From positions 64,168 to 128,167 of the forward strand of contig JAFTRA010000035.1 in assembly GCA_017462485.1 (NCBI GenBank): a DNA stretch of 64,000 nucleotides, written 5' to 3'. The DNA comes from Clostridia bacterium (GTDB lineage Bacteria > Bacillota > Clostridia > Oscillospirales > CAG-272). Shown one piece after another: positions 49,086 through 57,717 of this stretch. How positions within the stretch are numbered: position 1 is the stretch's first letter; the number at the start of each line of letters is the position of its first letter. The notes beneath the pieces were generated by a model, which searched no databases, was not told the origin of the DNA, and worked only from the letters and a program-made list of their open reading frames with translations. The position numbers and the translations under genes are program-made.

Positions 49086-49132
49086 AAAAGCAGAGGACAA
49101 GCGTTACGCTAAATCTTCTGCTTTTATGTTTT
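49086..49132 (+). terminator. Intrinsic terminator of the exporter pair
   Basis: AAAAGCAGA (49086-49094) and TCTGCTTTT (49117-49125), with AGCG/CGCT inside, followed by ATGTTTTTT. Confidence 0.75.
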
Positions 49133-49174
49133 TTAACAATAAATTACAAAAAAATGACAAAAAATGAACAATCA

Positions 49175-49203
49175 TTGATTTTTGACTCATTGTGTGGTAC
49201 AAT
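49175..49203 (+). promoter_or_regulatory. Promoter of the acyltransferase gene at 49332
   Basis: -35 TTGATT (49175-49180), 17-nt spacer, -10 TACAAT (49198-49203). A 128-nt leader follows without obvious structure. Confidence 0.55.
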
Positions 49204-49331
49204 AGTAAAGGATAACTGCTTTCGGTGGAGAAATTATCATAGAAATTCCCATTTCAGCTATCACAAATCTTCTTTCCAAATGACACTGAAACAATTCTTT
49301 TTAAGTTCCAATTCTCCAGGGAGGAGACGCT

Positions 49332-50606
49332 ATGAGAAAAAACACAGAAAAAGAAAAGAGAGCGCAGAGCTCCCGAAGAAATATTAAAGTAAAGCACAAC
49401 ATATTCTTGTATTCCATTTTCCGCTTTTTATCGAATGTATTCGCGAAAGTTAAATTCAAGCGCGAATTTCTCCGTAATGAGATAAAGGATAAAAAGGGAC
49501 CGTTCGTCATTATTTCCAATCACGCGGCAGCTCTCGATTTTGTCAACCTTATAGGTGCGACAAAGCGCCCGATGAATTTCGTTATCAGCTCATCGTTCTA
49601 TAATACTATACCCTTAAAGTCGGTAATGCCTAAACTCGGACTTATTCCGAAGCAGCAGTTCCAGACTAATCTTTCGGATATACACAAAATGAAGTCGGTT
49701 ATTGATAACGGCAATATTCTCGTTATCTACCCCGCAGGTCTTATGTCCGAGGACGGTACTCCGACACCCGTTCCCGTTGCTACGTATAACTTCTTAAAAT
49801 GGCTTAAAGCTGACGTTTACGTTGCTAAAAACATAGGCACCTATTTTTCAATGCCGAAGTGGCGTCAGGGCGGTATCAGAGGCGGAAAAACGTACATTGA
49901 TATTTACAAGCTTTTCGACAAAGAGGAGCTTATATCAGAGGATATTGAGGTTATCCGCAAAAAGACAGACGAGGCTCTTTACTTCGACGCTTATGACGAG
50001 CAGGAAAAGTATCTTATCAAATATCGTAATAACAGCGATATAAGAGGTCTTGAAAATATTCTCTATATCTGCCCGAACTGCAAGCGTGAATTCACTATGA
50101 AGGTAAGAAAGTCGAACACGATTTTCTGCGAGGCGTGCAGATATGAGGAGTACGCCGACTCATACCAGTTCTTGCACAAGGTAGGAGACGTCGGAGAAGA
50201 GATACGCCATCCGTCGAAGTGGAACAATCTTATTCACAAGATTTTGCGTGAAAGATTCGACAACGGCGAGCTTGAAGAACTATCATCAAACGTTCAGATT
50301 CAGATGATTACCGAGGGCGAGGGCAAGTTCGAGAGAGTCGGCTCGGGAGAAATGAAGCTCTGCCGAGACCACTTTACTCTGACCGGTATTATAGGGCTTG
50401 AAAAGGTTGATATATCTATTCCTACGGCAACCTTTGCCGCCTTACCCTTTAAGCCCGGCAAGTTCATAGAAATACAGCATGGTGATAAGATATACCGTTG
50501 CTTCCCATCTGACGGAAAAACGGTTATCAAATTCATAGATATGGTTAAAATATTCTATGAGGTGCATACCGCCGAATGCGAGAATGAACATAGAATACAT
50601 AATTAA
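49332..50606 (+). CDS. PlsC-like acyltransferase with C-terminal zinc ribbon and beta domain
   Basis: 424 residues. Acyltransferase domain (about 35-240) with NHAAALDF (HX4D), a later FIPAGL-like YPAGLMSEDG stretch and no clear membrane helices. Then a four-Cys zinc ribbon (CPNCKRE ... CEACRYE, about residues 236-260) and a C-terminal domain (about 320-410) with beta strands GEMKLCRDHFTLTG and GDKIYRCFPSDGKTV, reminiscent of a PH/GRAM-like fold. This fusion is unusual among 1-acylglycerol-3-phosphate acyltransferases. A paralogue of the same architecture is at 62515-63807. Acceptor lipid unknown. Confidence 0.78.
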   Translation: MRKNTEKEKRAQSSRRNIKVKHNIFLYSIFRFLSNVFAKVKFKREFLRNEIKDKKGPFVIISNHAAALDFVNLIGATKRPMNFVISSSFYNTIPLKSVMPKLGLIPKQQFQTNLSDIHKMKSVIDNGNILVIYPAGLMSEDGTPTPVPVATYNFLKWLKADVYVAKNIGTYFSMPKWRQGGIRGGKTYIDIYKLFDKEELISEDIEVIRKKTDEALYFDAYDEQEKYLIKYRNNSDIRGLENILYICPNCKREFTMKVRKSNTIFCEACRYEEYADSYQFLHKVGDVGEEIRHPSKWNNLIHKILRERFDNGELEELSSNVQIQMITEGEGKFERVGSGEMKLCRDHFTLTGIIGLEKVDISIPTATFAALPFKPGKFIEIQHGDKIYRCFPSDGKTVIKFIDMVKIFYEVHTAECENEHRIHN

Positions 50607-50612
50607 AAATTC

Positions 50613-50668
50613 AAGGCTGCCGCCAAGGTCCGAGTGCATAATCGGTATCTTTGGCCGACAGCCTTTTT
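50613..50668 (+). terminator. Intrinsic terminator of the acyltransferase gene
   Basis: AAGGCTG (50613-50619) and CAGCCTT with a T-run (to 50668); an inner stem GCCAAGG/CTTTGGC strengthens it. Confidence 0.8.
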
Positions 50669-50703
50669 ATTAAATCAAAAACGTTATTACAGATGATATT
50701 TCA

Positions 50704-51690
50704 TCAGAAAATTCCAATAACTCGCAAAAGGTAAATGAACACAAAGAGGGTAAATGCGGAGATAACGGTAGTCCACACCACAAGCTGACCTGCAAGAGTT
50801 GCGTCTGAATCCATTTCCTGCGCCATAGGCGCGCTGGAAACCGCAACTGACGTTCCGAATACGGATACAAAAACGGCAAATTCCGCTCCCGAGAAGCCAC
50901 CGAGAAGATATGCTATCGAAAGTCCGACAATCGGGGCTACGACGCAACGCATAATAACGCCAACGGCTATCTCACGCTTCATTCCCGGTATTGCCGAGAA
51001 CTCAAAGTTTGCTCCAAGCACAATAAGCGCAAGAGGAGTGGCAACGGCAGAAACCTGCGAGAGCACCTTATAAAGAGGGGTTATATCCAAGAGCCTGAAC
51101 GAAACTCCGTATTTCACGAATGCCCCTCTTACAAGAAGAGCTACAACTCCCAGGGCTATTGCGTCGATAAGAGGATTTTTTACTATCCCGAGAATTATCT
51201 TTTTGACGTTAACCTTACGCTTTTCTCCACCACCGAAAACACTGAGTATTATAACCGCAAGCACGTTGAATAGCGGAATGCTGAAGGCGGAGAGCAGAGT
51301 TGCGTAGGCGCTTCCTTCGTCTCCAAAAACCGACGTCGCGAGTGGGATACCTATAAGCGCGTAATTAGAGCGAAAGGCTGCTTGCGCAATAGCTCCGCGG
51401 CGCTTTTTGTTATCCGTCGTTAAAACAGCGGCAACAATTCCCAAGCCGAAAATCAAAAGAACTATAACGCAAACGAAAAGGATATATCTGAAATTAACAC
51501 TTTCAAAGCTTTTTATATTGTAAACGTTGAAGAAGAGCAGCGCTGGAAGGAAAAGCTTAAACACAAGCTTATTCATCTCCTTTGCGCCAAAGGGAGTTAT
51601 GAATTTAAGTCTTTTTAAAACGTAGCCGATAAGCACCATAGCTATAATCGGAGCAACGGCATTCAGCGTAAAGAGTAAATCATCAAGCAT
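50704..51690 (-). CDS. AEC (auxin efflux carrier)-family transporter
   Basis: 328 residues with about ten hydrophobic helices in two halves. N-terminal AVAPIIAMVLIGYVLKRLKF and FKLFLPALLFFNVY match the family pattern; the middle contains GIVKNPLIDAIALG. In bacteria, members export or import small organic acids and malate. Weak ribosome site (AAGGT). Monocistronic between two convergent or divergent genes; substrate unknown. Confidence 0.9.
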   Translation of the reverse strand: MLDDLLFTLNAVAPIIAMVLIGYVLKRLKFITPFGAKEMNKLVFKLFLPALLFFNVYNIKSFESVNFRYILFVCVIVLLIFGLGIVAAVLTTDNKKRRGAIAQAAFRSNYALIGIPLATSVFGDEGSAYATLLSAFSIPLFNVLAVIILSVFGGGEKRKVNVKKIILGIVKNPLIDAIALGVVALLVRGAFVKYGVSFRLLDITPLYKVLSQVSAVATPLALIVLGANFEFSAIPGMKREIAVGVIMRCVVAPIVGLSIAYLLGGFSGAEFAVFVSVFGTSVAVSSAPMAQEMDSDATLAGQLVVWTTVISAFTLFVFIYLLRVIGIF

Positions 51691-51799
51691 AAAAGTACGA
51701 CCTTAAATCACTTTTGGTATATGTCTGTTTTTGCCGAATTCGGCAAGCATCATTATTTAAGATAATATCACAAAAAGCCTTAAAGGTCAAGTATTTTTA

Positions 51800-51828
51800 T
51801 TGACTTACGAAAAGCTTTGTGGTAAAAT
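51800..51828 (+). promoter_or_regulatory. Promoter of the SGNH hydrolase gene
   Basis: -35 TTGACT (51800-51805), 17-nt spacer, -10 TAAAAT (51823-51828). Confidence 0.7.
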
Positions 51829-51892
51829 TATTTTGCAATAATCAAAGTAAGCCTTATAACACTGCAAGCTTGCGGCTCTGAAGGAGGATATT

Positions 51893-52975
51893 ATGGATAT
51901 AGCAAAAATTGACAAAAACTTTGCCGTTGAAAGCTCATTTACCGAAGTGGTGAAGTTTTACGATGCAGAGAGCGAACCGTTTAAAATCTACGGTATCTAC
52001 CGCGAAGGTGAAAGATTTACGAGAATGCCCTCAGATGTTGCAAAAACGGTAAACAACGGAGTAAAACGCCTTATCTACAATACAGCGGGCGGTCGAGTTC
52101 GCTTCGTAACCGACAGCGCAAACGTTGCAATAAAGGCAAAGATGAACAATGCGGTAATTATGACGCATATGTCTCTTGCCGGAAGCGCCGGCTTTGACCT
52201 TTATGAATACGACAGTGAGCTGGGTGAAACCTACGTTGCGACATACAGACCACCTATTGAGGTTACCAAAACGAACTCTTTTGACGGTATTGCAAGACTC
52301 GGCTCGAAAAAGATGCGAGAGCTTACTATCCACTTCCCTACATATTCCGGCGTTGACAAGCTTTATATAGGACTTGACCCCGATGCTACGGTGGAAGAGC
52401 CTAAGCCTTACAAAAACGAAAAGCCCGTTGTTTATTACGGCTCTTCAATCACACAAGGCGGTTGCGTATCAAAGCCCGGCGATACTTATCAGGAAATAAT
52501 ATCCCGACGCTTCGGACTCGATTATATAAACCTCGGTTTTTCCGGCTCGGCAAAGGGCGAGGATACCATCGCGGAATACATAAGTGGTCTTGATATGTCA
52601 ATATTTGTTTACGATTATGACCATAATGCCCCTAATCCCGAGCATCTTGCGGCAACGCACGAAAAGATGTTTCTTGCTATTCGAGAAAAGAATCCAAAGC
52701 TTCCGATAATCATGATGTCTCGCCCTAGATACGTACAAACCACTGACACTAAAAAGCGTCTTGAGGTAATTACCAAAACCTACGAAAACGCAAAAGCGCA
52801 CGGTGACGGTAACGTTTATCTTATTTCCGGACGCGAGCTTATGGCGATATGTAAAAACGAAGGTTCGGTTGACGGTACTCACCCAACATCTCTCGGCTTC
52901 TTCTCGATGGCGAAGGCAGTAGGCGACGTTATTGAAAAAATTCTTGAAAAGAACCCCGAAATAATAAGAAAATAA
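51893..52975 (+). CDS. SGNH/GDSL-family esterase (carbohydrate acetylesterase type)
   Basis: 360 residues, no signal peptide. N-terminal beta domain (about 1-165) then the SGNH fold: block I YYGSSITQGG (catalytic Ser), block II NLGFSGSA (Gly), block III YDYDHNAP (Asn), block V DGTHPT (Asp-His). The two-domain layout resembles SGNH carbohydrate esterases (deacetylation of sugars or xylans). AAGGAGG ribosome site. Possibly part of the same glycan programme as the GH127 gene 144 nt downstream, which has its own promoter. Confidence 0.88.
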   Translation: MDIAKIDKNFAVESSFTEVVKFYDAESEPFKIYGIYREGERFTRMPSDVAKTVNNGVKRLIYNTAGGRVRFVTDSANVAIKAKMNNAVIMTHMSLAGSAGFDLYEYDSELGETYVATYRPPIEVTKTNSFDGIARLGSKKMRELTIHFPTYSGVDKLYIGLDPDATVEEPKPYKNEKPVVYYGSSITQGGCVSKPGDTYQEIISRRFGLDYINLGFSGSAKGEDTIAEYISGLDMSIFVYDYDHNAPNPEHLAATHEKMFLAIREKNPKLPIIMMSRPRYVQTTDTKKRLEVITKTYENAKAHGDGNVYLISGRELMAICKNEGSVDGTHPTSLGFFSMAKAVGDVIEKILEKNPEIIRK

Positions 52976-53039
52976 CAGACTTTACGCTGTTCACACAATT
53001 TGACTTTATTCGCATTTTTTTATTTTATAAGCACAATCG

Positions 53040-53068
53040 TTGAAAAAGTCTTTATTTTATGATAAAAT
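53040..53068 (+). promoter_or_regulatory. Promoter of the GH127 gene
   Basis: -35 TTGAAA (53040-53045), 17-nt spacer, -10 TAAAAT (53063-53068). Confidence 0.65.
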
Positions 53069-53119
53069 TGGTAAGGTTAACAATTTTAAATAAATCATAC
53101 CGTACTTGGAGGAAAAAAT

Positions 53120-55078
53120 ATGCTCTATGAAAACAATCCTATGAATGCGCCAAGACTTAACACGGATACCTTCTTCGTAGATGAAGGCGCAAGCTTTGAA
53201 TACCGTGGATTTATAGACGACACATTCAAATTTATAGAAGATTTCCAGCTTCTCAACCCTACTATGTGGGAAAGATTCGTTCGTCAGTTCCGCGAGGAAG
53301 ACGCCGATTACGAGGGCGGCTGGAGAGGCGAATATTGGGGCAAGTGCATGAGAGGCGCCGCATTCGTTTACTCATATACCAGAAATCCCGAGCTTTACGC
53401 AGTTCTTGAAAAGACCGTACGTGATATGATGGCAAGCGGAAGAGAGAACGAGGGCGGTCGAATCAGCAGCTACGGCTTATCTCACGAGTTCTGCCACTGG
53501 GATATCTGGTCAAGAAAGTACGTGCTTCTCGGTATGCAGTACTTCTATGAAATATGCCAAGACGAGTCCTTACGCTCAGAAATCGTTGAATCTATGAAAA
53601 TCCAGGCAAACTGCATTATGTCCAAAATAGGTCCGAGAGCAGAAGGCAAGAAGCAGATAACCAAAGCATCTCACCACTGGAGAGGGCTTAACTCCTCTTC
53701 TCTTCTTGAGCCGATAGTAAGACTTTACACGCTCACAGATGATAGTAAATATTTCGACTTTGCAAAGTACATAGTGAGCGAGGGCGGAACAGACGTTGTC
53801 AACATTTTTGAGTTAGCCTATAAGAATGAATTCTCCCCCTATCAATACCCTGTTACCAAGGCTTACGAGATGACCTCCTGTTTTGAGGGACTTCTTGAGT
53901 TTTACAGAATTACGGGAATAGAAAAATACAAAGATGCCGCAATCAATTTCGCAAATAAGATTCTCGAAACCGACTTTACCGTTATTGGCTGCTGCGGTTG
54001 CACGCACGAGCTGTTTGACCACTCAACCGTTCGCCAGGCAAATACGACCAACGGCAACGTTATGCAGGAGACCTGCGTTACCGTTACTCTTATGAAGTTC
54101 TTCTATCAGCTTCATATACTCACCGGTGACTCGAAGTACGTCGATGCATTCGAGACCTCTCTTTATAACGCTTACCTTGGCTCTATCAATACCGAAAAGG
54201 TTATAGAGCCCACGCTACCGAAGGAGCATCCCGATTGGATACTCGAGCCCTTGCCATTTGACAGCTACAGTCCCCTCACCGCCGGCACGAGGGGAACGAA
54301 AATCGGCGGACTTAAGGTTATGTCGGATAATCACTATTACGGCTGCTGCGCTTGTATCGGCGCCGCAGGCATCGGTCTCGTTACCAAGATGCAGACTCTT
54401 TCGGCAAAGGATGGCGTGGTTATAAACCTGTTTATCAACGGTACAGCTACGACAAGCTTGCCGAACGGTGAAAAGATAACTCTTACAACCGAAACCGACT
54501 ATCCTAAGTCGGGTAACGTAAAAATAACGCTTGGACTTGACAAGGACTTTAGCGGCTCTCTTTACATAAGAAATCCCGAATGGAGCAAGAAAACTGCTAT
54601 AAAGCACAACGGTGCTAAGGTGAAAGCAACCGTAGGGTACACCGTTATTGAAGGCACGTTCAACGACGGTGACGTCATCGAAACATCCTTCGATATGAGA
54701 ACTCAGGCAATCTTACCTATTCCCTACGGCGAGCAGATACTTATGAATGAGGTTATCTGGGGAGCTAACTATATGATACCGACGTTTGACAAAGAGGACC
54801 CGATTGCTCACAAGCATATAGCTCTTCGCCGCGGCCCAATTATGCTCGCGCAGGAAAACAGACTCGGATACAGCGTTGACGAGCCTATAGAAATTCTTGT
54901 AAATCCCGACGGATACGTTGACGTTTCTCTTGCGGACGGAGTAGCTCCTTATACCACCGTGGTAGAGGTAAAGGTTCCTCTCACTGACGGAAGCTTTATG
55001 GCAGTTACCGATTACGCTTCCGCAGGAAAGCTTTGGACAGAAGAGAGCAAAATGGCTGTCTGGATGCTTACAAAGTAA
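53120..55078 (+). CDS. Glycoside hydrolase family 127 (beta-L-arabinofuranosidase type)
   Basis: 652 residues, no signal peptide. Alpha/alpha-barrel N-terminal part followed by beta domains. The zinc/thiolate active site typical of GH127 is visible: QETC (Glu-x-Cys) and YYGCCACIG (the Cys-Cys pair; the first Cys acts as nucleophile in characterised members). The acid/base Glu region lies around CTHELFDHSTVRQ. GGAGGA ribosome site. Cytoplasmic trimming of arabinose from imported oligosaccharides is the likely role; exact linkage unknown. Confidence 0.9.
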   Translation: MLYENNPMNAPRLNTDTFFVDEGASFEYRGFIDDTFKFIEDFQLLNPTMWERFVRQFREEDADYEGGWRGEYWGKCMRGAAFVYSYTRNPELYAVLEKTVRDMMASGRENEGGRISSYGLSHEFCHWDIWSRKYVLLGMQYFYEICQDESLRSEIVESMKIQANCIMSKIGPRAEGKKQITKASHHWRGLNSSSLLEPIVRLYTLTDDSKYFDFAKYIVSEGGTDVVNIFELAYKNEFSPYQYPVTKAYEMTSCFEGLLEFYRITGIEKYKDAAINFANKILETDFTVIGCCGCTHELFDHSTVRQANTTNGNVMQETCVTVTLMKFFYQLHILTGDSKYVDAFETSLYNAYLGSINTEKVIEPTLPKEHPDWILEPLPFDSYSPLTAGTRGTKIGGLKVMSDNHYYGCCACIGAAGIGLVTKMQTLSAKDGVVINLFINGTATTSLPNGEKITLTTETDYPKSGNVKITLGLDKDFSGSLYIRNPEWSKKTAIKHNGAKVKATVGYTVIEGTFNDGDVIETSFDMRTQAILPIPYGEQILMNEVIWGANYMIPTFDKEDPIAHKHIALRRGPIMLAQENRLGYSVDEPIEILVNPDGYVDVSLADGVAPYTTVVEVKVPLTDGSFMAVTDYASAGKLWTEESKMAVWMLTK

Positions 55079-55110
55079 TTAAATAATAACTTTTATTTAC
55101 AAAACATAAT

Positions 55111-55156
55111 AAAAACCACCAAAAGACCGAAGAACTCAAGTCTTTTGGTGGTTTTT
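55111..55156. terminator. Bidirectional intrinsic terminator
   Basis: AAAAACCACCAAAAGAC (55111-55127) and GTCTTTTGGTGGTTTTT (55140-55156), between convergent genes. Confidence 0.93.
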
Positions 55157-55187
55157 ATTTCTTTATTTCTTGCGTATCACATTCCCG

Positions 55188-56006
55188 TCATTCAATATTG
55201 AATTTTTTCTCAAGAATAAACAGTGACAAAAAATACATACCTACCGATATTCCCGCAGAAAGTATCAAGGCGAAGAGTGACGACATAAACGCGCTTATAT
55301 CAAGATTGTTTGGCAAAACGGATTCGAAAACAAGGGTAGCAACGCCGGAGAATATTTCCTCTGCAAGCGTTATCACGAAATAAAATATGATACTGCCAAA
55401 TACCTTATGGCGATTTATAAGCGTTGCGCCGACGGTCACAGCGGTTATGATGATTATTATGCTTTCAACCGAGGAAACAAGGCTCTCTGCCAGCTTAACG
55501 ATACCGATAGTTATAACGAGTGCAGTCTTATCCTCACCAAGTCCCAAAAGCACCTTTGCGGTATCAATAAGTCCTGCGACCATAGAGCTATCGTAAAGAA
55601 GCGTCGGCAATACCACCGAAATGAGAGTTCCCAGCACGGCAACTCCTGAAGCAAAAGCTATCCATATGAAAGTAGAAAGCAGCTTTGCGCTGAAGAGCGT
55701 TACCGATTTTATCGGCAATACCATATTGAGATATCCCTCGTCGGTGAAGAGCGATTTATAATATCTCGCAATAGCCAAGAAGGATACTATCGCCCACATA
55801 ACGAATATAGCGCCAAGACCGATAAGATAAAAGCTTCCCGTGAGCATAATCGCCCCAAAAACCGTGTGTATATCCTCTTCGAAAAATCCGAATGTGAAAT
55901 ACAGCATAGCGCAGCAAATAACGCTCACAATTCCCGAAGCTATAAACATAGGCGCAGCGACCTTTGACATCGAGCGCATATCGTGCTTCAATAGCTTTCC
56001 TAGCAT
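55188..56006 (-). CDS. ABC-2-type transporter permease
   Basis: 272 residues with about six membrane helices (for example FGAIMLTGSFYLIGLGAIFV and ISVVLPTLL). Its start overlaps the ATPase gene's stop by 7 nt, so the two form one exporter. N-terminal MLGKLLKHDMRSMSKV is typical of small ABC-2 permeases of the BcrB/EcsB-like kind. Substrate unknown. Confidence 0.85.
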   Translation of the reverse strand: MLGKLLKHDMRSMSKVAAPMFIASGIVSVICCAMLYFTFGFFEEDIHTVFGAIMLTGSFYLIGLGAIFVMWAIVSFLAIARYYKSLFTDEGYLNMVLPIKSVTLFSAKLLSTFIWIAFASGVAVLGTLISVVLPTLLYDSSMVAGLIDTAKVLLGLGEDKTALVITIGIVKLAESLVSSVESIIIIITAVTVGATLINRHKVFGSIIFYFVITLAEEIFSGVATLVFESVLPNNLDISAFMSSLFALILSAGISVGMYFLSLFILEKKFNIE

Positions 56007-56809
56007 CTGAACACCTCCCTGAAATACTCGTCAACGGTTTTACCAAGGCTCTTCATAAGTCCCTCAGGCGTACCGATGCTCGCTATTTTTCCGTATTTTA
56101 AGAAGATAAATCCATCCATTATCTTCTCTATATCGGAAATGAGGTGAGTAGATATTATAACCGATGAATCGGGAGAAAAATTGCGTATTATCGTACTTAT
56201 TATATAATCGCGCGCAGCGGGGTCAACGCCGCTTATAGGCTCGTCGAGAATATAAAGCTTCGCCCGTCTTGCCATTACCATAACGAGCTGCACCTTTTCT
56301 TTAGTTCCCTTTGACAAGCTCTTTATTTTATACTTTTTCTCAACCCTCAATGCAGAAAGCATTTCCTCTGCTCTTTCACGGTCAAAGTCAAGGAAGAAAT
56401 CCGCAAAGAAATCCACCGCCTCGCCTACTGTGAAATGCTCGGGAATACTGTTTCTCTCGGGAAGATAAGCAACGAGCGATTTAGTTTTTACGCCTATCTC
56501 GTTACCCATAACGGTAACGCTACCCGAATCCCCCTTAAGAAGTCCCGCAACTATTTTTATAAACGTGGTCTTTCCCGAGCCGTTAGGACCGAGAAGTCCT
56601 ATAATCTTTCCTTTTGGAATTTCAAAGGAAATACCGTCAAGCGCGCGAACGTCACCGTATGACTTTTTAAGATTGACGCAGCGAATTACAGCTTCGCCGC
56701 CTCTTTGAGCACTATTTGCTTTCTCATTCTGCGCCAATCTATCATCTGACGAAGCGGCTTCGACGTCGAGATTTATATCTCCTATTCTTTCGTATTCTTT
56801 ATTTTCCAT
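56000..56809 (-). CDS. ABC transporter ATP-binding protein
   Basis: 269 residues; an N-terminal acidic extension of about 40 residues precedes the ATPase core. Walker A GLLGPNGSGKTTFIK, signature SLSKGTKEKVQL (variant of LSGGQ), Walker B LYILDEPISGVD, H-loop STHLI. Promoter at 56911-56939. Powers the permease encoded immediately after it. The variant signature is common in small ABC-2 systems of Firmicutes; no GntR regulator is adjacent. Confidence 0.93.
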   Translation of the reverse strand: MENKEYERIGDINLDVEAASSDDRLAQNEKANSAQRGGEAVIRCVNLKKSYGDVRALDGISFEIPKGKIIGLLGPNGSGKTTFIKIVAGLLKGDSGSVTVMGNEIGVKTKSLVAYLPERNSIPEHFTVGEAVDFFADFFLDFDRERAEEMLSALRVEKKYKIKSLSKGTKEKVQLVMVMARRAKLYILDEPISGVDPAARDYIISTIIRNFSPDSSVIISTHLISDIEKIMDGFIFLKYGKIASIGTPEGLMKSLGKTVDEYFREVFRC

Positions 56810-56910
56810 AAAATCCTCTCCGGCTTTGAACTTTAAGCTTTATGCTGTTAAAAGGTTAGACCAAAAGCGCAAAAAGCATTTCTTTTAACTATCTTATTTT
56901 TCTTGATTTA

Positions 56911-56939
56911 AGGATATCAAAAGAACTCACGCTTGTCAA
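56911..56939 (-). promoter_or_regulatory. Promoter of the ABC-2 exporter operon
   Basis: Minus strand: -35 TTGACA (56934-56939), 17-nt spacer, -10 TATCCT (56911-56916). Confidence 0.6.
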
Positions 56940-57043
56940 GGGCTTTGGATTTTTGTTTACAAATCGTTATCACTAAGTAAATGACGTCTAAAAGAAAATC
57001 CAAAAAGAGAAATCAATCTCAGTGCAACCTACCTTACACCCAC

Positions 57044-57529
57044 TCAAACGCTCTTTTTCAGCTCAAGCGTGAGCGGCTTTATAAAGCCCTCGGGGTCTGC
57101 GCTTGATATATCGCAGGCTATGACTCTGTTTCTGTAAACGAGCAGGTTTACGAGAACCTCTCCGTCGTAGCCCTCATAACCGTCGAGCTCGTACGTATAT
57201 CTCGTTACCTTCTTTTTCGCATACTTTGAAATATCAAGACCCTGCGCCTTTTGAATCTCGTTATAGCCCTGCATCACACGGTCAAAATTCTCGGGCATAA
57301 CGAAGCTTTCGGATTCGGTAGCCGCACCCTTTACTCTTATTCCAAACTGCTCTATAAAGGCAACTCTGTCATCCTCGGTTTTTACTCCCGAGAAATTCAC
57401 ATCGCCCGAAGCGTCAGATGAGGCAAACACGGTATTCCCGGACAAAATCAGACCGAGAAGTACCGCAAAGGTTATCGCCAGCACAGCAAAAAATCTTACG
57501 GTTGATGCTCTTATCGAAAAAATAAACAT
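57044..57529 (-). CDS. Secreted/membrane-anchored DUF4830-type protein
   Basis: 161 residues. N-terminal hydrophobic segment (VRFFAVLAITFAVLLGLILSG, one helix or uncleaved signal) then a domain with FIEQFG, FDRVMQGYNEIQKAQGLD and YDGEVLVNLLVYRNRVIACD, recalling the DUF4830 family from memory. Single gene, AAAGGA ribosome site. Family function unknown. Confidence 0.72.
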   Translation of the reverse strand: MFIFSIRASTVRFFAVLAITFAVLLGLILSGNTVFASSDASGDVNFSGVKTEDDRVAFIEQFGIRVKGAATESESFVMPENFDRVMQGYNEIQKAQGLDISKYAKKKVTRYTYELDGYEGYDGEVLVNLLVYRNRVIACDISSADPEGFIKPLTLELKKSV

Positions 57530-57633
57530 AAAAGAATTCCTTTCTCTGCCGAGCTGTTACCCTTTCGGCTTTCAGCTTTACGGCTTTTTAGTAAAAGTAT
57601 ATTTGCGGAATACCGATTATATGCAAAAAAAGA

Positions 57634-57660
57634 CCGAGCCTGATTTGATATCAGACTCGG
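57634..57660 (-). terminator. Intrinsic terminator of the second MATE gene
   Basis: CCGAGCCTGAT (57634-57644) with ATCAGACTCGG (57650-57660), one mismatch; on the minus strand followed by TCTTTTTTT. Confidence 0.75.
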
Positions 57661-57717
57661 CAAAATTAATATTATGTATATTTGTTTTGTTGCATCGTAT
57701 GCGATGGTCTCTATATT

